Assembly (NCBI RefSeq): GCF_030270585.1
Contig: NZ_BSYI01000033.1
Span: 1 to 55,932 of the forward strand
Length of the DNA: 55,932 bases
Source of the DNA: Paralimibaculum aggregatum
GTDB taxonomy: Bacteria > Pseudomonadota > Alphaproteobacteria > Rhodobacterales > Rhodobacteraceae
Direction of reading: 5' to 3'
The number at the start of each line of letters is the position of its first letter. The stretch's first letter is position 1. Made by a program: the position numbers and the translations under genes. Of this stretch, positions 1 through 7,789 are shown one piece after another. The notes under the pieces are model-generated. The model saw only the letters and a list, made by a program, of their open reading frames with translations. It did no database searches and was not told where the DNA came from.

Positions 1-190
1 GGCTCCCCTCCAGGGCGATCTGGATTGCACGCCGATCGGGGGCATGCTTGCGCGCAGATCGACAAAGGCCGCGCTCGGGATACCTTGCTGCCGGTACCGG
101 TGCGCGGCCTTTGCGCCTGCTTCCTGCTCCCGCAGGGTCACGATGACCTGCCCCTAGCTGCACCTCCGTCGCTTCTTCGTCCGGTTCTCA
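1..190 (-). pseudogene. Decayed IS3-family transposase OrfA fragment
   Basis: Read on the minus strand from about 150 to 40, the translation contains QVIVTLREQEAGAKAAHRYR followed by QQGIPSAAFVDLRA. This matches the helix-turn-helix start of IS3-family OrfA proteins, which typically read EEQII.vLREqEAG.k.a.vCRkhGIS.atFy.Wka. The frame is interrupted by a TAG at 154-156 just before QVIV, where family members have Glu. The downstream match (DRRAIQIALEG, compare SDARRLKALE) is in another frame, so there is at least one frameshift. The window edge cuts the element, and no OrfB or terminal inverted repeat can be seen. It is a relic, not an active gene. Family assignment is by recognised motif, not by search. 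Confidence 0.6.
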
Positions 191-271
191 TCAGACCCGA
201 CTCCAGCAGCAGATCGAGGAAATCTCGGGAATGAGGCCCCGTCTTCTGGAGCGGTGACCGCCCCTCGATGC

Positions 272-1276
272 TCATCGCGAGGTATCCGGTTCCGCCTCGA
301 AGCGGCGCCAGCGTTCGGCAATCTCCGGCCAGGCGCGGTCGTTGACCAGATGCCGCGGGCGTTGCCCATCCAGAACCCGGAGCGCGTCCTCCACCGCGGC
401 GGCGCTCATCCGGCGCATGCTCTCGACCGTGAGGCCGGCGACATGTGGCGAGAGCAAAGTGTTCGGAGCCTCCCGGAGCGGCGACGATTCGCGCAGCGGC
501 TGCGCCGCGAAGACATCGAGCGCAGCGCCGCCGATCCGCCCCTCGGCGAGGGCTGCGGCCAGCGCCGTCTCATCGGCAACCGGCCCGCGGGCGATGTTGA
601 CCAGAAGGCTCCCGGGGCGCATCGCCCCGATCCGCTCGGCCGAGAGCAGCCCGGCCGTCTCCGGCGTGAGCGGGCAGGCGAGAACCAGGATATCCGCGGC
701 CGGGATCATCTCGTCCAGCGACAGGAAGCGCACCCAGTCCGGCCCCCCGGCGGCCCGGCGACGCGCGGCCAGCACGGTCATGCCGAAGCCCTCGGCCGCG
801 ATGCGCCCGACCGCCTGACCGATGCTGCCGAAGCCGACGAGGCCGAGCGTGCTGCCGGAGATCTCCCGGCTCCGCAGCGCCCCGGCGCGAAGGCCCTGCC
901 ATTCGCCCTCCCGGATCCCGCGGTCGTTGGCGGCGATGGCGCGGCGCAGCGCGAGGATCATGCCGAAGACATGCTCGGCAACGCTCACGGCGTTGGTGTC
1001 CGGCGTGTTGACGACGGCGATGCCGGCGGCGCTGGCCGCCTCCACCGGAATGAAATCGAGCCCCGCACCATGGCGGATCAGCGCCCGCAGGCGGGGGGCG
1101 GCAGCGATCGCCGCTTCGGGAATGCTCCGGCGCACGACGACGATATCCGCCGCCGCCATCTCGCGCGCGAGGGCACCGCCATCGGTCAGCAGGCGGACAT
1201 CGGCGGCGCGGCGGAGCCGTTCGGTCTCGCCGGGGTCGATGGGGTCGGTCAGCAGAACAACGGGCTTGCGCGGCAC
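272..1276 (-). CDS. D-isomer-specific 2-hydroxyacid dehydrogenase
   Basis: NAD(P)-dependent oxidoreductase of the D-2-hydroxyacid dehydrogenase family, expected to interconvert a 2-keto acid and a D-2-hydroxy acid in the cytoplasm. The 334-residue length is normal. The Rossmann loop LGLVGFGSIGQAVG lies in the middle of the protein, the catalytic Arg is in NIARGPVADE, and the His is in SPHVAGLT. The position where many members have the third catalytic residue, Glu before Pro, reads DVFAAQPL, so it is Gln here; that variant occurs in some subfamilies. The start is a GTG with GGAGG 7 nt upstream. It is the last gene of a minus-strand set with a TTT binding protein, a GntR regulator and a DHDPS-like lyase, which suggests a role in sugar-acid or hydroxy-acid catabolism. 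The substrate is unknown. Confidence 0.93.
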   Translation of the reverse strand: MPRKPVVLLTDPIDPGETERLRRAADVRLLTDGGALAREMAAADIVVVRRSIPEAAIAAAPRLRALIRHGAGLDFIPVEAASAAGIAVVNTPDTNAVSVAEHVFGMILALRRAIAANDRGIREGEWQGLRAGALRSREISGSTLGLVGFGSIGQAVGRIAAEGFGMTVLAARRRAAGGPDWVRFLSLDEMIPAADILVLACPLTPETAGLLSAERIGAMRPGSLLVNIARGPVADETALAAALAEGRIGGAALDVFAAQPLRESSPLREAPNTLLSPHVAGLTVESMRRMSAAAVEDALRVLDGQRPRHLVNDRAWPEIAERWRRFEAEPDTSR

Positions 1277-1336
1277 CAGCGGGCCTCCCTCGATGAAGAT
1301 GCCCCGCCTCGGGAGGCGGGGCGATGTGGCCGGCGG

Positions 1337-2314
1337 TCAGTCGACCTTCATCTGGGCCTGCTTGGCCACCGGGATCCACTGCGCCATCTGCCTCTGGACA
1401 TAGGCTTCGGCCTCGGCGGTGCTGCCGCCGATCTCGGTGATGCCGCGGGCCGCGAAGACCTCGAGGGTCGAGCCCTTGGTCAGGAAATCGTTGAGCGCGG
1501 CGTTGAGCGTCTCGATCACGTCGTCCGGGGTGCCAGCCGGCGCGATGACGCCCCACCAGGTGGTGACCTCGTAGCCCGCCACGGTGTCGGACACCGGCGG
1601 GACGCCCGGCATCAGCGCGGTCTCCTGCTGCAGGGTCACGCCGAGAGCCTTGAGCTTGCCGGTCTCGACCAGCTCCTTCACGTTGGTGTAGTTGTCGAAC
1701 AGGATGTCGACCCGGCCGGCGATCAGGTCGGTCCGCGCCGGCGCGCTGCCGCCATAGGGGATGTGCACCGCATCAACCCCGGTCAGCGACTTGAACAGCT
1801 CGCCCGAGAGGTGGTTCGAGGAGCCGTTGCCGGCGGAGGCGTAGTTGATCTCGCCGGGATGCGCCTTGGCATAGTCGACCAGCTCCGCCACCGTATCGGC
1901 CGGGAAATCGGGATGCGCGACCAGCACGTTGAAGGCGTCGCCGAGCACGATGACATGGCGGAAATCGGTCTCGGCATCATAGGGAAGCTCCGGGAACAGC
2001 CCCGGATTGACGCCGAAGGCGAAGGGCGAGATGCCGATCGTGTAGCCGTCGGGGTCGGCCTTGGCGACATAGTCGGTGCCGACGACGGTGCCGCCGCCCG
2101 GGCGGTTGGCGACGACCACGGTCACGTCCCAGCGGGCGCTGAAATCCTCGGCGATCATCCGGGCGACCTGGTCGTTGAAGCCGCCCGGCGGATAGGCCAC
2201 GGCGATGGTGATGGTCTGGTCCGGATAGTCCCCGGCCCGGGCCGGCGCCGAGAGACCCGCCGCGATCAGGGCGCCGGCGAGCGCGGCGCCAGCGGCAAAT
2301 CTAGAGATGTTCAC
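1337..2314 (-). CDS. Tripartite tricarboxylate transporter (TTT) substrate-binding protein, Bug/TctC family
   Basis: Periplasmic binding protein of 325 residues that delivers a carboxylate to the TctA/TctB membrane pair. The N-terminus is a Sec signal peptide (about residues 1-27, ending in SAPARA before GDYPD). The mature part shows family signatures: the P-loop-like AYPPGGFNDQVARM, the strand VANRPGGGTVVGTDYVAKA, and HIPYGGSAPARTDLIAGR. I chose the GTG start at 2314 because AGGAGGA lies about 7 nt upstream; longer readings would put 35 residues before the signal peptide. It is separated from the upstream regulator by about 156 nt containing a palindromic operator (2389-2405), so it probably has its own promoter. 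Its partners TctB and TctA are about 3 kb away on the other strand. Confidence 0.93.
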   Translation of the reverse strand: MNISRFAAGAALAGALIAAGLSAPARAGDYPDQTITIAVAYPPGGFNDQVARMIAEDFSARWDVTVVVANRPGGGTVVGTDYVAKADPDGYTIGISPFAFGVNPGLFPELPYDAETDFRHVIVLGDAFNVLVAHPDFPADTVAELVDYAKAHPGEINYASAGNGSSNHLSGELFKSLTGVDAVHIPYGGSAPARTDLIAGRVDILFDNYTNVKELVETGKLKALGVTLQQETALMPGVPPVSDTVAGYEVTTWWGVIAPAGTPDDVIETLNAALNDFLTKGSTLEVFAARGITEIGGSTAEAEAYVQRQMAQWIPVAKQAQMKVD

Positions 2315-2388
2315 GGTGCTTCCTCCTCGATTTCTGGGCGCGTCCGCTCTCTGGCAGGGAGAAACCCGATCAGCGCAACACGCTAATC

Positions 2389-2405
2389 TGTCATAGAGTA
2401 TTACA
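2389..2405. promoter_or_regulatory. Second copy of the GntR operator-like palindrome
   Basis: TGTCATAGAGTATTACA matches TGTAATACGATATTACA at 4319-4335 in both half sites except one base, with the same 3-nt spacer. It lies in an AT-rich patch 75 nt upstream of the TTT binding-protein start and just downstream of the GntR gene. This is the expected place for an operator of the adjacent regulator. Binding is inferred, not shown. Confidence 0.6.
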
Positions 2406-2470
2406 TCTTTTGCGGTCAAAGAGATTCTTGAGCGGGGCAGGAAACGCCATGCGGAGCCGGCTTCCGGGGC

Positions 2471-3256
2471 TCAGTCGCCGCCGCGGACCCGGCGCAGGAT
2501 CTCCTCGCCGCGCGCCGTCACGCGGACCCGGGAATATTCGAGATGGCGCAGCATCGCCTCCCGAGCGGCCGCGGGATCCTGCGCCTCGATGCCGAGATAG
2601 ATCGCCCTGTGCTCGGCGAAGATCGCCGTGCGGCGCTCCTCCTGTCCGAGCTGCGAGAGATGCCGGGCGAGGGTGATGCCGATCTCGATGTCGTAGTCGA
2701 TGACGTCGAGCGCCCGCGCGTAGTGATCGTTGCGCGCGGCCTCGGCGATCGAGCGGTGGAAGGCCATGTCCACCCGCCGCCGGGCCGGCTCATGCTCGAG
2801 CCTGTCGAAATCGTCGAGCGCCGCGGCGATGCCGGCAAGCTCCCGCGGCCCGCGCCGGATCGCCGCGTAGTAGGCCGCGTCGGGCTCGATGCTGCAGCGG
2901 AACTCGAGCGCCTGCAGCATGGTGCCGAGCTGCTTCTCGGGGTCCTCCAGCCCGCGGGGGCCGCCTGCCGCCCTGGCCGAGACGAAGGAGCCGGCGCCCT
3001 TGCGCGAGACGATCATCCCGTCCTCGCGCAACTGGGTGAGCGCCTTGCGCACCACCGGGCGGGACACCGCGAACAGCCGGCAGAGCTCGCCCTCCGACGG
3101 CAGGCGGCTGCCGCTCCCCAGCTCGCCGGAGCCGATCAGCCGCGCCAGCGCATCATAGACCTCGTCGCCGAGGCTCCGGTTCCGGGCCGGCCGGATCGCC
3201 TGTTCCAGCGCCCCGGTAGCCTGCCGGCGCGCGGCTGATGCCGAATCCTCGCTCAT
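2471..3256 (-). CDS. GntR-family transcriptional regulator, FadR/FCD subfamily
   Basis: Cytoplasmic DNA-binding regulator of 261 residues. The winged helix-turn-helix spans roughly residues 30-95 (GDEVYDALARLIGSGEL, LPSEGELCRLFAVSRPVVRKAL, GMIVSRKGAGSFV). The C-terminal all-helical FCD ligand domain has the usual His/Asp positions (DFDRLEHEPARRRVDMAFHRSIAEAA, AEHRAIYLGIEAQDP). It starts 6 nt after the DHDPS-like gene stops, so the two are co-transcribed and the regulator is probably autoregulated. The two 17-bp palindromes at 2389 and 4319 flank its transcription unit and are its likely targets. FCD regulators commonly sense small carboxylates, fitting control of a TTT transport and catabolic cluster. 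Confidence 0.92.
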   Translation of the reverse strand: MSEDSASAARRQATGALEQAIRPARNRSLGDEVYDALARLIGSGELGSGSRLPSEGELCRLFAVSRPVVRKALTQLREDGMIVSRKGAGSFVSARAAGGPRGLEDPEKQLGTMLQALEFRCSIEPDAAYYAAIRRGPRELAGIAAALDDFDRLEHEPARRRVDMAFHRSIAEAARNDHYARALDVIDYDIEIGITLARHLSQLGQEERRTAIFAEHRAIYLGIEAQDPAAAREAMLRHLEYSRVRVTARGEEILRRVRGGD

Positions 3257-3262
3257 CGGTCC

Positions 3263-4261
3263 TCACGCATTCCGGGAAAGATACCCCGTTTCGCCGATCT
3301 CCAGAAGTGCGCCGGCCTGGTCCGCCACCTTGTCCAGCAGCGCTTCGGAGAGCGGGCTGCCATCCACCTTCAGGGCCGCCGGGGCGGATTTCCATGCGCT
3401 GCCCCATGCCCGGAGGTGATCCATCGCCCGGTTGGCGTTGGAGAAGGCATTCGCCCCGCCCTCGGATGCGGCGGCAGCGAAGACAGTCGAGACCACCGCG
3501 GACACCTGGTCCGACAGTGCCCTTGCTGCATCCTTCTCGCCGCCCTGCCCGAGCTCCCAGATGCGCTTCAGCGGCGCGGCCAGCGCATTGCCCGTGCTGA
3601 GCAGCCAGCCGTGATAGGCGCCCTCGGGCTGCAGCGCCTCGGCGTAGCCGCCCTCCGCGCCGCGCACCAGCACGACGCCGGCATAGTCGGCCGCCCCGGC
3701 GATCCGGTCCTCGCCGCTGCTGTCCTTGAACATGGTCACCCGGTCGCTGCCGGCGAGATGCACCATCGTCTCGGGCGAGATCCGGCAGCCGGTGACCTGC
3801 GGCAGCTGGTAGACCGCGACCGGGCAGGTGCTGGCCGCCAGCGCCGCCTCGAAATGCTCGATGATCCGGGGCTGGCCGGCCTCCGGCTCGACCGGCGGGC
3901 AGAGCACCGCGCCGCGGAAACGGGACCGGAGCGCGGGGCTGGCCGCCAGCCGCGCCTCGAGGTGCCGCAGCCGCGCGACCACCGCTTCCGTCGTCGGGCG
4001 CAGCACGCCGAAGAGGATGGCCGCCCCGTCGGGAAACTCCCCTTCGGCGAGGTCGATCAGCGCGTCGAACCGGGCGTCGTCGAGTTCCCAGCCATCGCCG
4101 GTGGAGCCGGCCAGCATGATCTGGCGGACATGCGGCGCGAGGCTGGCGAGATGGGCGCGCATGCGCGGCGCGTCGATGCCTCCATCGGGCGTGTAGTGGG
4201 TCAGGACCGGCACCCAGAGCGGGTCTTCGATGCTGGCGCGGAGCGGGGTGGTGGATGTCAT
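3263..4261 (-). CDS. Dihydrodipicolinate synthase/N-acetylneuraminate lyase-family aldolase or dehydratase
   Basis: Class I (Schiff-base) TIM-barrel enzyme of 332 residues. Family landmarks are present: GSTGDG at about residues 52-57 (usual GTTGE), the proton-relay Tyr at about 151 (VAVYQLP) and the Schiff-base Lys at about 179 (MFKDSSG). The fold therefore looks catalytically intact. Sugar-acid members of this family act as 2-keto-3-deoxy-aldonate aldolases or 5-keto-4-deoxyglucarate dehydratases. Linkage to an enolase-superfamily dehydratase and a 2-hydroxyacid dehydrogenase favours such a role over lysine biosynthesis. I start at the ATG at 4261; an ATG further upstream (4315) would begin close to the operator and adds 18 residues that do not look like this family. 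It is the first gene of the minus-strand operon. Confidence 0.9.
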   Translation of the reverse strand: MTSTTPLRASIEDPLWVPVLTHYTPDGGIDAPRMRAHLASLAPHVRQIMLAGSTGDGWELDDARFDALIDLAEGEFPDGAAILFGVLRPTTEAVVARLRHLEARLAASPALRSRFRGAVLCPPVEPEAGQPRIIEHFEAALAASTCPVAVYQLPQVTGCRISPETMVHLAGSDRVTMFKDSSGEDRIAGAADYAGVVLVRGAEGGYAEALQPEGAYHGWLLSTGNALAAPLKRIWELGQGGEKDAARALSDQVSAVVSTVFAAAASEGGANAFSNANRAMDHLRAWGSAWKSAPAALKVDGSPLSEALLDKVADQAGALLEIGETGYLSRNA

Positions 4262-4306
4262 CGCTGGGTCTCTCCGGATCGCGTGGCGAGGCACTGGCTT
4301 CAGGTC

Positions 4307-4347
4307 ATTGCACAAACCTGTAATACGATATTACACATATGTGCAAT
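4307..4347. promoter_or_regulatory. Nested palindromic operator in the divergent promoter
   Basis: The core TGTAATACGATATTACA (4319-4335) is a perfect dyad with a 3-nt centre. It sits inside a second perfect inverted repeat, ATTGCACA (4307-4314) and TGTGCAAT (4340-4347), that shares the same centre at 4327. The region separates the start of the DHDPS-like operon (4261, minus) from the dehydratase-tctBA operon (4423, plus), so one site could control both directions. The neighbouring FCD-type GntR regulator is the obvious ligand-responsive binder. This is inference from position and symmetry. Confidence 0.7.
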
Positions 4348-4422
4348 CCACTCGAATCGTGCGGCACGGAACGCCTCGCATTCGCACGCCGGCACACGAA
4401 GGGAAACACGGGAGATGGAACG

Positions 4423-5562
4423 ATGAAGATTCAGGATATCAGGGTTTATCCGATTTCCTATCGTGTGCCGGAAGGGCACAACCACCGCATGGGCGTCGGC
4501 CGGATGGTCAAGCGTGACGCTGTGCTGGTGAAGGTGCTCACCGACGAGGGGCTGGTGGGCTGGGGCGAGGCGCATCACGGCCGCTCGCCCGGCGCGATCG
4601 CGATGCTGATCGAGAACACCCTGAAGCCGATGGTGCTGGGGATGGATGCCTGCGACACAGTCGGCGTCTGGCACCGGCTCTATCTCGGGCACCTGGCGAC
4701 CCACGGCTTCGGCGCCGGCACCTCGATCGCGATGAGCGGCATCGACCTCGCGCTCTGGGACATCCGCGGCAAGGCGGCGGGCTGGCCGATCTACAGGCTG
4801 ATCGGTGGCGGGCAGCGCCGGCTGCCGGCCTATGCCGGCGGCCTGACGCTGGGCTTCAAGGACGCCCCCGCGCTGATCGAGGAAGCGCAGGGCTATGTCG
4901 CCATGGGCTACAAGGCGCTGAAGCTGCGCCTCGGCGACACGCCGGAGCGCGATGCCGCCCGGGTCGAGGCGGTGCGCGATGCGCTCGGCGACGGGATCGA
5001 GATCATGACCGACGTCAACGCCGCCTACGGGCTCGACGAGATCCGCCGGCTGATGCCGGCGCTCGATGCCTGCCGGGCCGCCTGGCTGGAAGAGCCCTTC
5101 CCGCCCTATGACGACCATGCCTATGGCAAGGCGACCGGGCTCGGCCGGACACCGCTCGCCGCGGGCGAGAACCACTATACCCGCTACGAGTTCAAGCGCC
5201 TGCTGGAGCAGGATGCGGTGACCATCCTCCAGCCCGACCTGTCGAAGAGCGGCGGCATCACCGAGCTCCTGCGCATCGCCGCGATGGCCTCGGCCCGCAG
5301 GCAGAAGATCCATCCGCATTCCTCGATGACGGCGCTCAACATGTTCGCCTCGCTCCACCTCCTCTCGGCCATCGACAATGCCGGGTATTTCGAGGCGGAC
5401 GCGACCGCGGTGAACCCGTTCCGCACCGATCTGGTCGACGGCAAGCTCGAGATCGACGCGGATGGCTGCATCGCTGCGCCCGATGCGCCGGGGCTCGGTG
5501 TCGAGGTCGATGAGGGCTTCATCGCCCGGTATCCGCTGATCGACGGGCCCTGCTACGTCTGA
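4423..5562 (+). CDS. Mandelate racemase/muconate lactonizing enzyme-family (enolase superfamily) protein, probable acid-sugar dehydratase
   Basis: Cytoplasmic Mg-dependent enzyme of 379 residues that should abstract a proton next to a carboxylate. The capping domain precedes a barrel with metal ligands at about Asp197 (TDVNA), Glu223 (WLEEPF) and Glu249 (AAGENH). An Asp-His dyad is likely from Asp272 (QPDLSKSGG) and the His of HPHSS (297-299). The strand-2 motif that is often KxK reads K-L-R at 167-169. The ATG at 4423 follows GGGAGA; an ATG at 4339 would start inside the operator. It is followed after 47 nt by tctB-tctA, so the dehydratase is co-expressed with the importer. The substrate cannot be read from sequence; aldonate or aldarate is my inference. 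Confidence 0.9.
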   Translation: MKIQDIRVYPISYRVPEGHNHRMGVGRMVKRDAVLVKVLTDEGLVGWGEAHHGRSPGAIAMLIENTLKPMVLGMDACDTVGVWHRLYLGHLATHGFGAGTSIAMSGIDLALWDIRGKAAGWPIYRLIGGGQRRLPAYAGGLTLGFKDAPALIEEAQGYVAMGYKALKLRLGDTPERDAARVEAVRDALGDGIEIMTDVNAAYGLDEIRRLMPALDACRAAWLEEPFPPYDDHAYGKATGLGRTPLAAGENHYTRYEFKRLLEQDAVTILQPDLSKSGGITELLRIAAMASARRQKIHPHSSMTALNMFASLHLLSAIDNAGYFEADATAVNPFRTDLVDGKLEIDADGCIAAPDAPGLGVEVDEGFIARYPLIDGPCYV

Positions 5563-5609
5563 GGCGGGCCGGCAGAGCGGCGCGGCAACAAAGGGGAGGA
5601 ACCAGCGAA

Positions 5610-6059
5610 ATGCGCGGAATGCTCACTGACAAGGATGTCCTGACAGGCCTGCTGTTCATCGCCATCGGCGCATTCTTCGCGATCGGCGCGCAGGACTATG
5701 CCATGGGCACGATGCGGCGCATGGGGCCGGGATACTTCCCGGTGGTGCTCGGCAGCCTGCTGGTGATCATCGGCACGGTGCTCGCGATCAAGTCGGTCGT
5801 GCGGCGCCTCCCCGAACCGATCGACCGCCTGCACATCCGGCCCGTCCTCGGCCTCACCGCGGCGATCCTGGTCTTCGCGGCGCTGGTCGAGCGGGCCGGC
5901 CTGGTCGCCGCCTGCATCGCCTGCGTGGTGGTCGCCGGGATCGCCAGCAGCGAGACCCGATGGCGCGAGGCGGCGCTGATTGCGGTCGGCATGGCGGCGT
6001 TCTCGGCGCTGGTGTTCAAGGCGCTGCTCGGCCTGCCCTTCCGGCTCTGGGTATTCTGA
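5610..6059 (+). CDS. tctB: TTT small membrane subunit TctB
   Basis: Inner-membrane protein of 149 residues, the small subunit of a tripartite tricarboxylate transporter. Four to five hydrophobic segments are visible (about 10-27, 42-62, 76-92, 95-113 and 120-142). The MGPGYFP motif after the first segment is characteristic of TctB. A GGGGAGGA ribosome binding site precedes the ATG. Its TGA overlaps the tctA start by one base (TGATG), so the two are translationally coupled. The upstream dehydratase probably consumes the imported acid. Confidence 0.92.
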   Translation: MRGMLTDKDVLTGLLFIAIGAFFAIGAQDYAMGTMRRMGPGYFPVVLGSLLVIIGTVLAIKSVVRRLPEPIDRLHIRPVLGLTAAILVFAALVERAGLVAACIACVVVAGIASSETRWREAALIAVGMAAFSALVFKALLGLPFRLWVF

Positions 6060-7564
6060 TGGAGACCTTCGGCAACCTGGCCTTCGGCTTCGACGTCGCC
6101 TTCTCCTGGAGCAACCTGCTCTACTGCCTGGTCGGCGTCGTCCTCGGCACCTTCGTCGGCGTGCTGCCCGGGCTCGGCGCGGTGACGGCGATCTCGATGC
6201 TGCTGCCCTTCACCTTCGGGCTGGAGCCCCTGGGCGCGCTGATCATGCTCTCGGGCATCTTCTACGGCGGGCTCTATGGCGGCTCGACCGCCTCGATCCT
6301 GCTCAACCTGCCGGGCACGCCGGCCTCCGCCGTCGCGGCGATGGACGGCTACCCGATGGCGCAGCAGGGCCGGGCCGGAGTGCCGCTCTTCATGACCGCG
6401 ATCGCCTCCTTCGCCGGCGGCTGTGCCGGGCTGATGCTGGTCGCGGTGGCGGCTCCGGCAATCGTCAGCATCGCGCTGGAATTCGGCCCGGCCGAGTATT
6501 TCAGCATGATGCTGCTCGGGCTCCTGGCGGCCGCCGCGGCGGCGTCGCGCTCGTTCCTGCGCTCGGTCGGCATGGTGGTGGTCGGGCTGCTGCTCGGCCT
6601 GGTCGGCACCGACATCGTCTCGGGCATGATGCGCTTCACCTTCGGCGTGCCGATCATGGCCGAGGGGATCAGCTTCATCGTCGTCGCCATGGCGATGTTC
6701 GGCCTGTCGGAGGTGATGCGGAACCTCGAGCCGCATGTCGACCGCGCGCTGCCCGACCATGGCGGCGGCTGGCGTTCGATGATGCCGACCCGAGACGAGG
6801 CCCGGCGCTCGGTCGGCGCGATCCTGCGCGGAACCGGCCTCGGCGCGTTCCTCGGCGCCTTGCCGGGTGCCGGGCCGACGATCTCCTCCTTCATGGCCTA
6901 TGCGGTGGAGACCCGCGTCGCGGCGGACCCGTCGCGCTTCGGCAAGGGCGCCATCGAGGGCGTCACCGCGCCGGAGGCCGCCAACAACGCGGCGGCGCAG
7001 ACCGGCTACATCCCGACCCTGACCCTCGGCATTCCCGGCGACGCGGTCGGGGCGCTGATCCTCGGCACGCTGATCATGCACGGCATCTCGCCGGGGCCGC
7101 GGGTGATCTCGGCGCATCCCGAGCTGTTCTGGGGGCTGATCGCGAGCATGTGGATCGGCAACTTCCTGCTGCTCTGGGTCAACATCCCGTTCATCGGCGT
7201 CTGGGTGAAGATCCTGTCGATCCCGTACCGGATCCTCTACCCGATGATCGTGATCTTCCTCTGCATCGGCGTCTACAGCGTCGCCAACAGCTCGTTCCAG
7301 CTGGTGCTGCTGGCCGGGCTCGGCGCCGCCGGCTACCTGCTCGCCAAGCTCGACTGCCCGGCATCGCCGCTGCTGCTCGGGCTGATCCTGGGGCCGATGA
7401 TGGAGGAGAATCTCCGGCGCGCCCTGCTGATCGGCCGGGGCGATCCGGTGGTGTTCTTCGAAACCCCGATCAGCGCCGGCATCCTGGCGCTCTGCGGCAT
7501 CCTGATCCTCGCCTCCCTCGTCTCGTCGCTGCGCCGGGCGAGAAACCGGCAGGGCGCGGCCTGA
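6059..7564 (+). CDS. tctA: TTT large membrane subunit TctA
   Basis: Large permease of 501 residues with about a dozen transmembrane segments, using the ion gradient to import a substrate delivered by the Bug-type binding protein. TctA signatures are clear: GVLPGLGAVTAISMLLPFTF near the N-terminus, FYGGLYGGSTASILLNLPGT, and GALPGAGPTISSFMAYAVE followed by EAANNAAAQTGYIPTLTLGI in the second half. The two PGLG/PGAG repeats reflect the internal duplication of the family. The start overlaps the tctB stop. A longer in-frame opening exists upstream inside tctB, but the overlap and family alignment favour 6059. It closes the plus-strand operon. Confidence 0.95.
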   Translation: METFGNLAFGFDVAFSWSNLLYCLVGVVLGTFVGVLPGLGAVTAISMLLPFTFGLEPLGALIMLSGIFYGGLYGGSTASILLNLPGTPASAVAAMDGYPMAQQGRAGVPLFMTAIASFAGGCAGLMLVAVAAPAIVSIALEFGPAEYFSMMLLGLLAAAAAASRSFLRSVGMVVVGLLLGLVGTDIVSGMMRFTFGVPIMAEGISFIVVAMAMFGLSEVMRNLEPHVDRALPDHGGGWRSMMPTRDEARRSVGAILRGTGLGAFLGALPGAGPTISSFMAYAVETRVAADPSRFGKGAIEGVTAPEAANNAAAQTGYIPTLTLGIPGDAVGALILGTLIMHGISPGPRVISAHPELFWGLIASMWIGNFLLLWVNIPFIGVWVKILSIPYRILYPMIVIFLCIGVYSVANSSFQLVLLAGLGAAGYLLAKLDCPASPLLLGLILGPMMEENLRRALLIGRGDPVVFFETPISAGILALCGILILASLVSSLRRARNRQGAA

Positions 7565-7741
7565 CCGCCGCGATCCGGTCTCTCCGGGATGGTGCGCCCC
7601 GCGGGCATCGGAGAGGGATAGCGCCACGATCCGGCGGCGGCGCAATGGCTGCGGCGATCCACGATGTCGTGCGCTGACCCCTGAGGGCCGGGCCGCCCGG
7701 AGCGGAAACCCGGGCGCGCACGGTGAGGCCCGGCCAATCGG

Positions 7742-7765
7742 CGCGCGCCCGTCGCCGGGCGCGCG
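7742..7765. terminator. Possible bidirectional terminator hairpin between tctA and the BKACE gene
   Basis: CGCGCGCCCG (7742-7751) pairs perfectly with CGGGCGCGCG (7756-7765) across a 4-nt loop. It sits in the 225-nt gap between convergent genes. No T-run follows on either side, so an intrinsic terminator is plausible but unproven. Nothing coding is evident in the rest of the gap (7565-7789). Confidence 0.45.
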
Positions 7766-7789
7766 GATCCGGCCTGCGCCGGCAGTGGC

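Noticed and set aside
254-2386. Plus-strand open frame of about 710 codons across the first two genes
   Set aside because: It is antisense to a dehydrogenase and a TTT binding protein that both have signatures and ribosome binding sites; no recognisable domain.
4339-4422. Upstream ATG for the enolase-superfamily gene
   Set aside because: It would start inside the palindromic operator and add 28 residues without family similarity; the ATG at 4423 has a ribosome binding site.
5960-6058. N-terminal extension of TctA into tctB
   Set aside because: The extra residues are Arg/Gly/Ala-rich shadow sequence, and the TGATG overlap at 6059 is the normal tctB-tctA junction.
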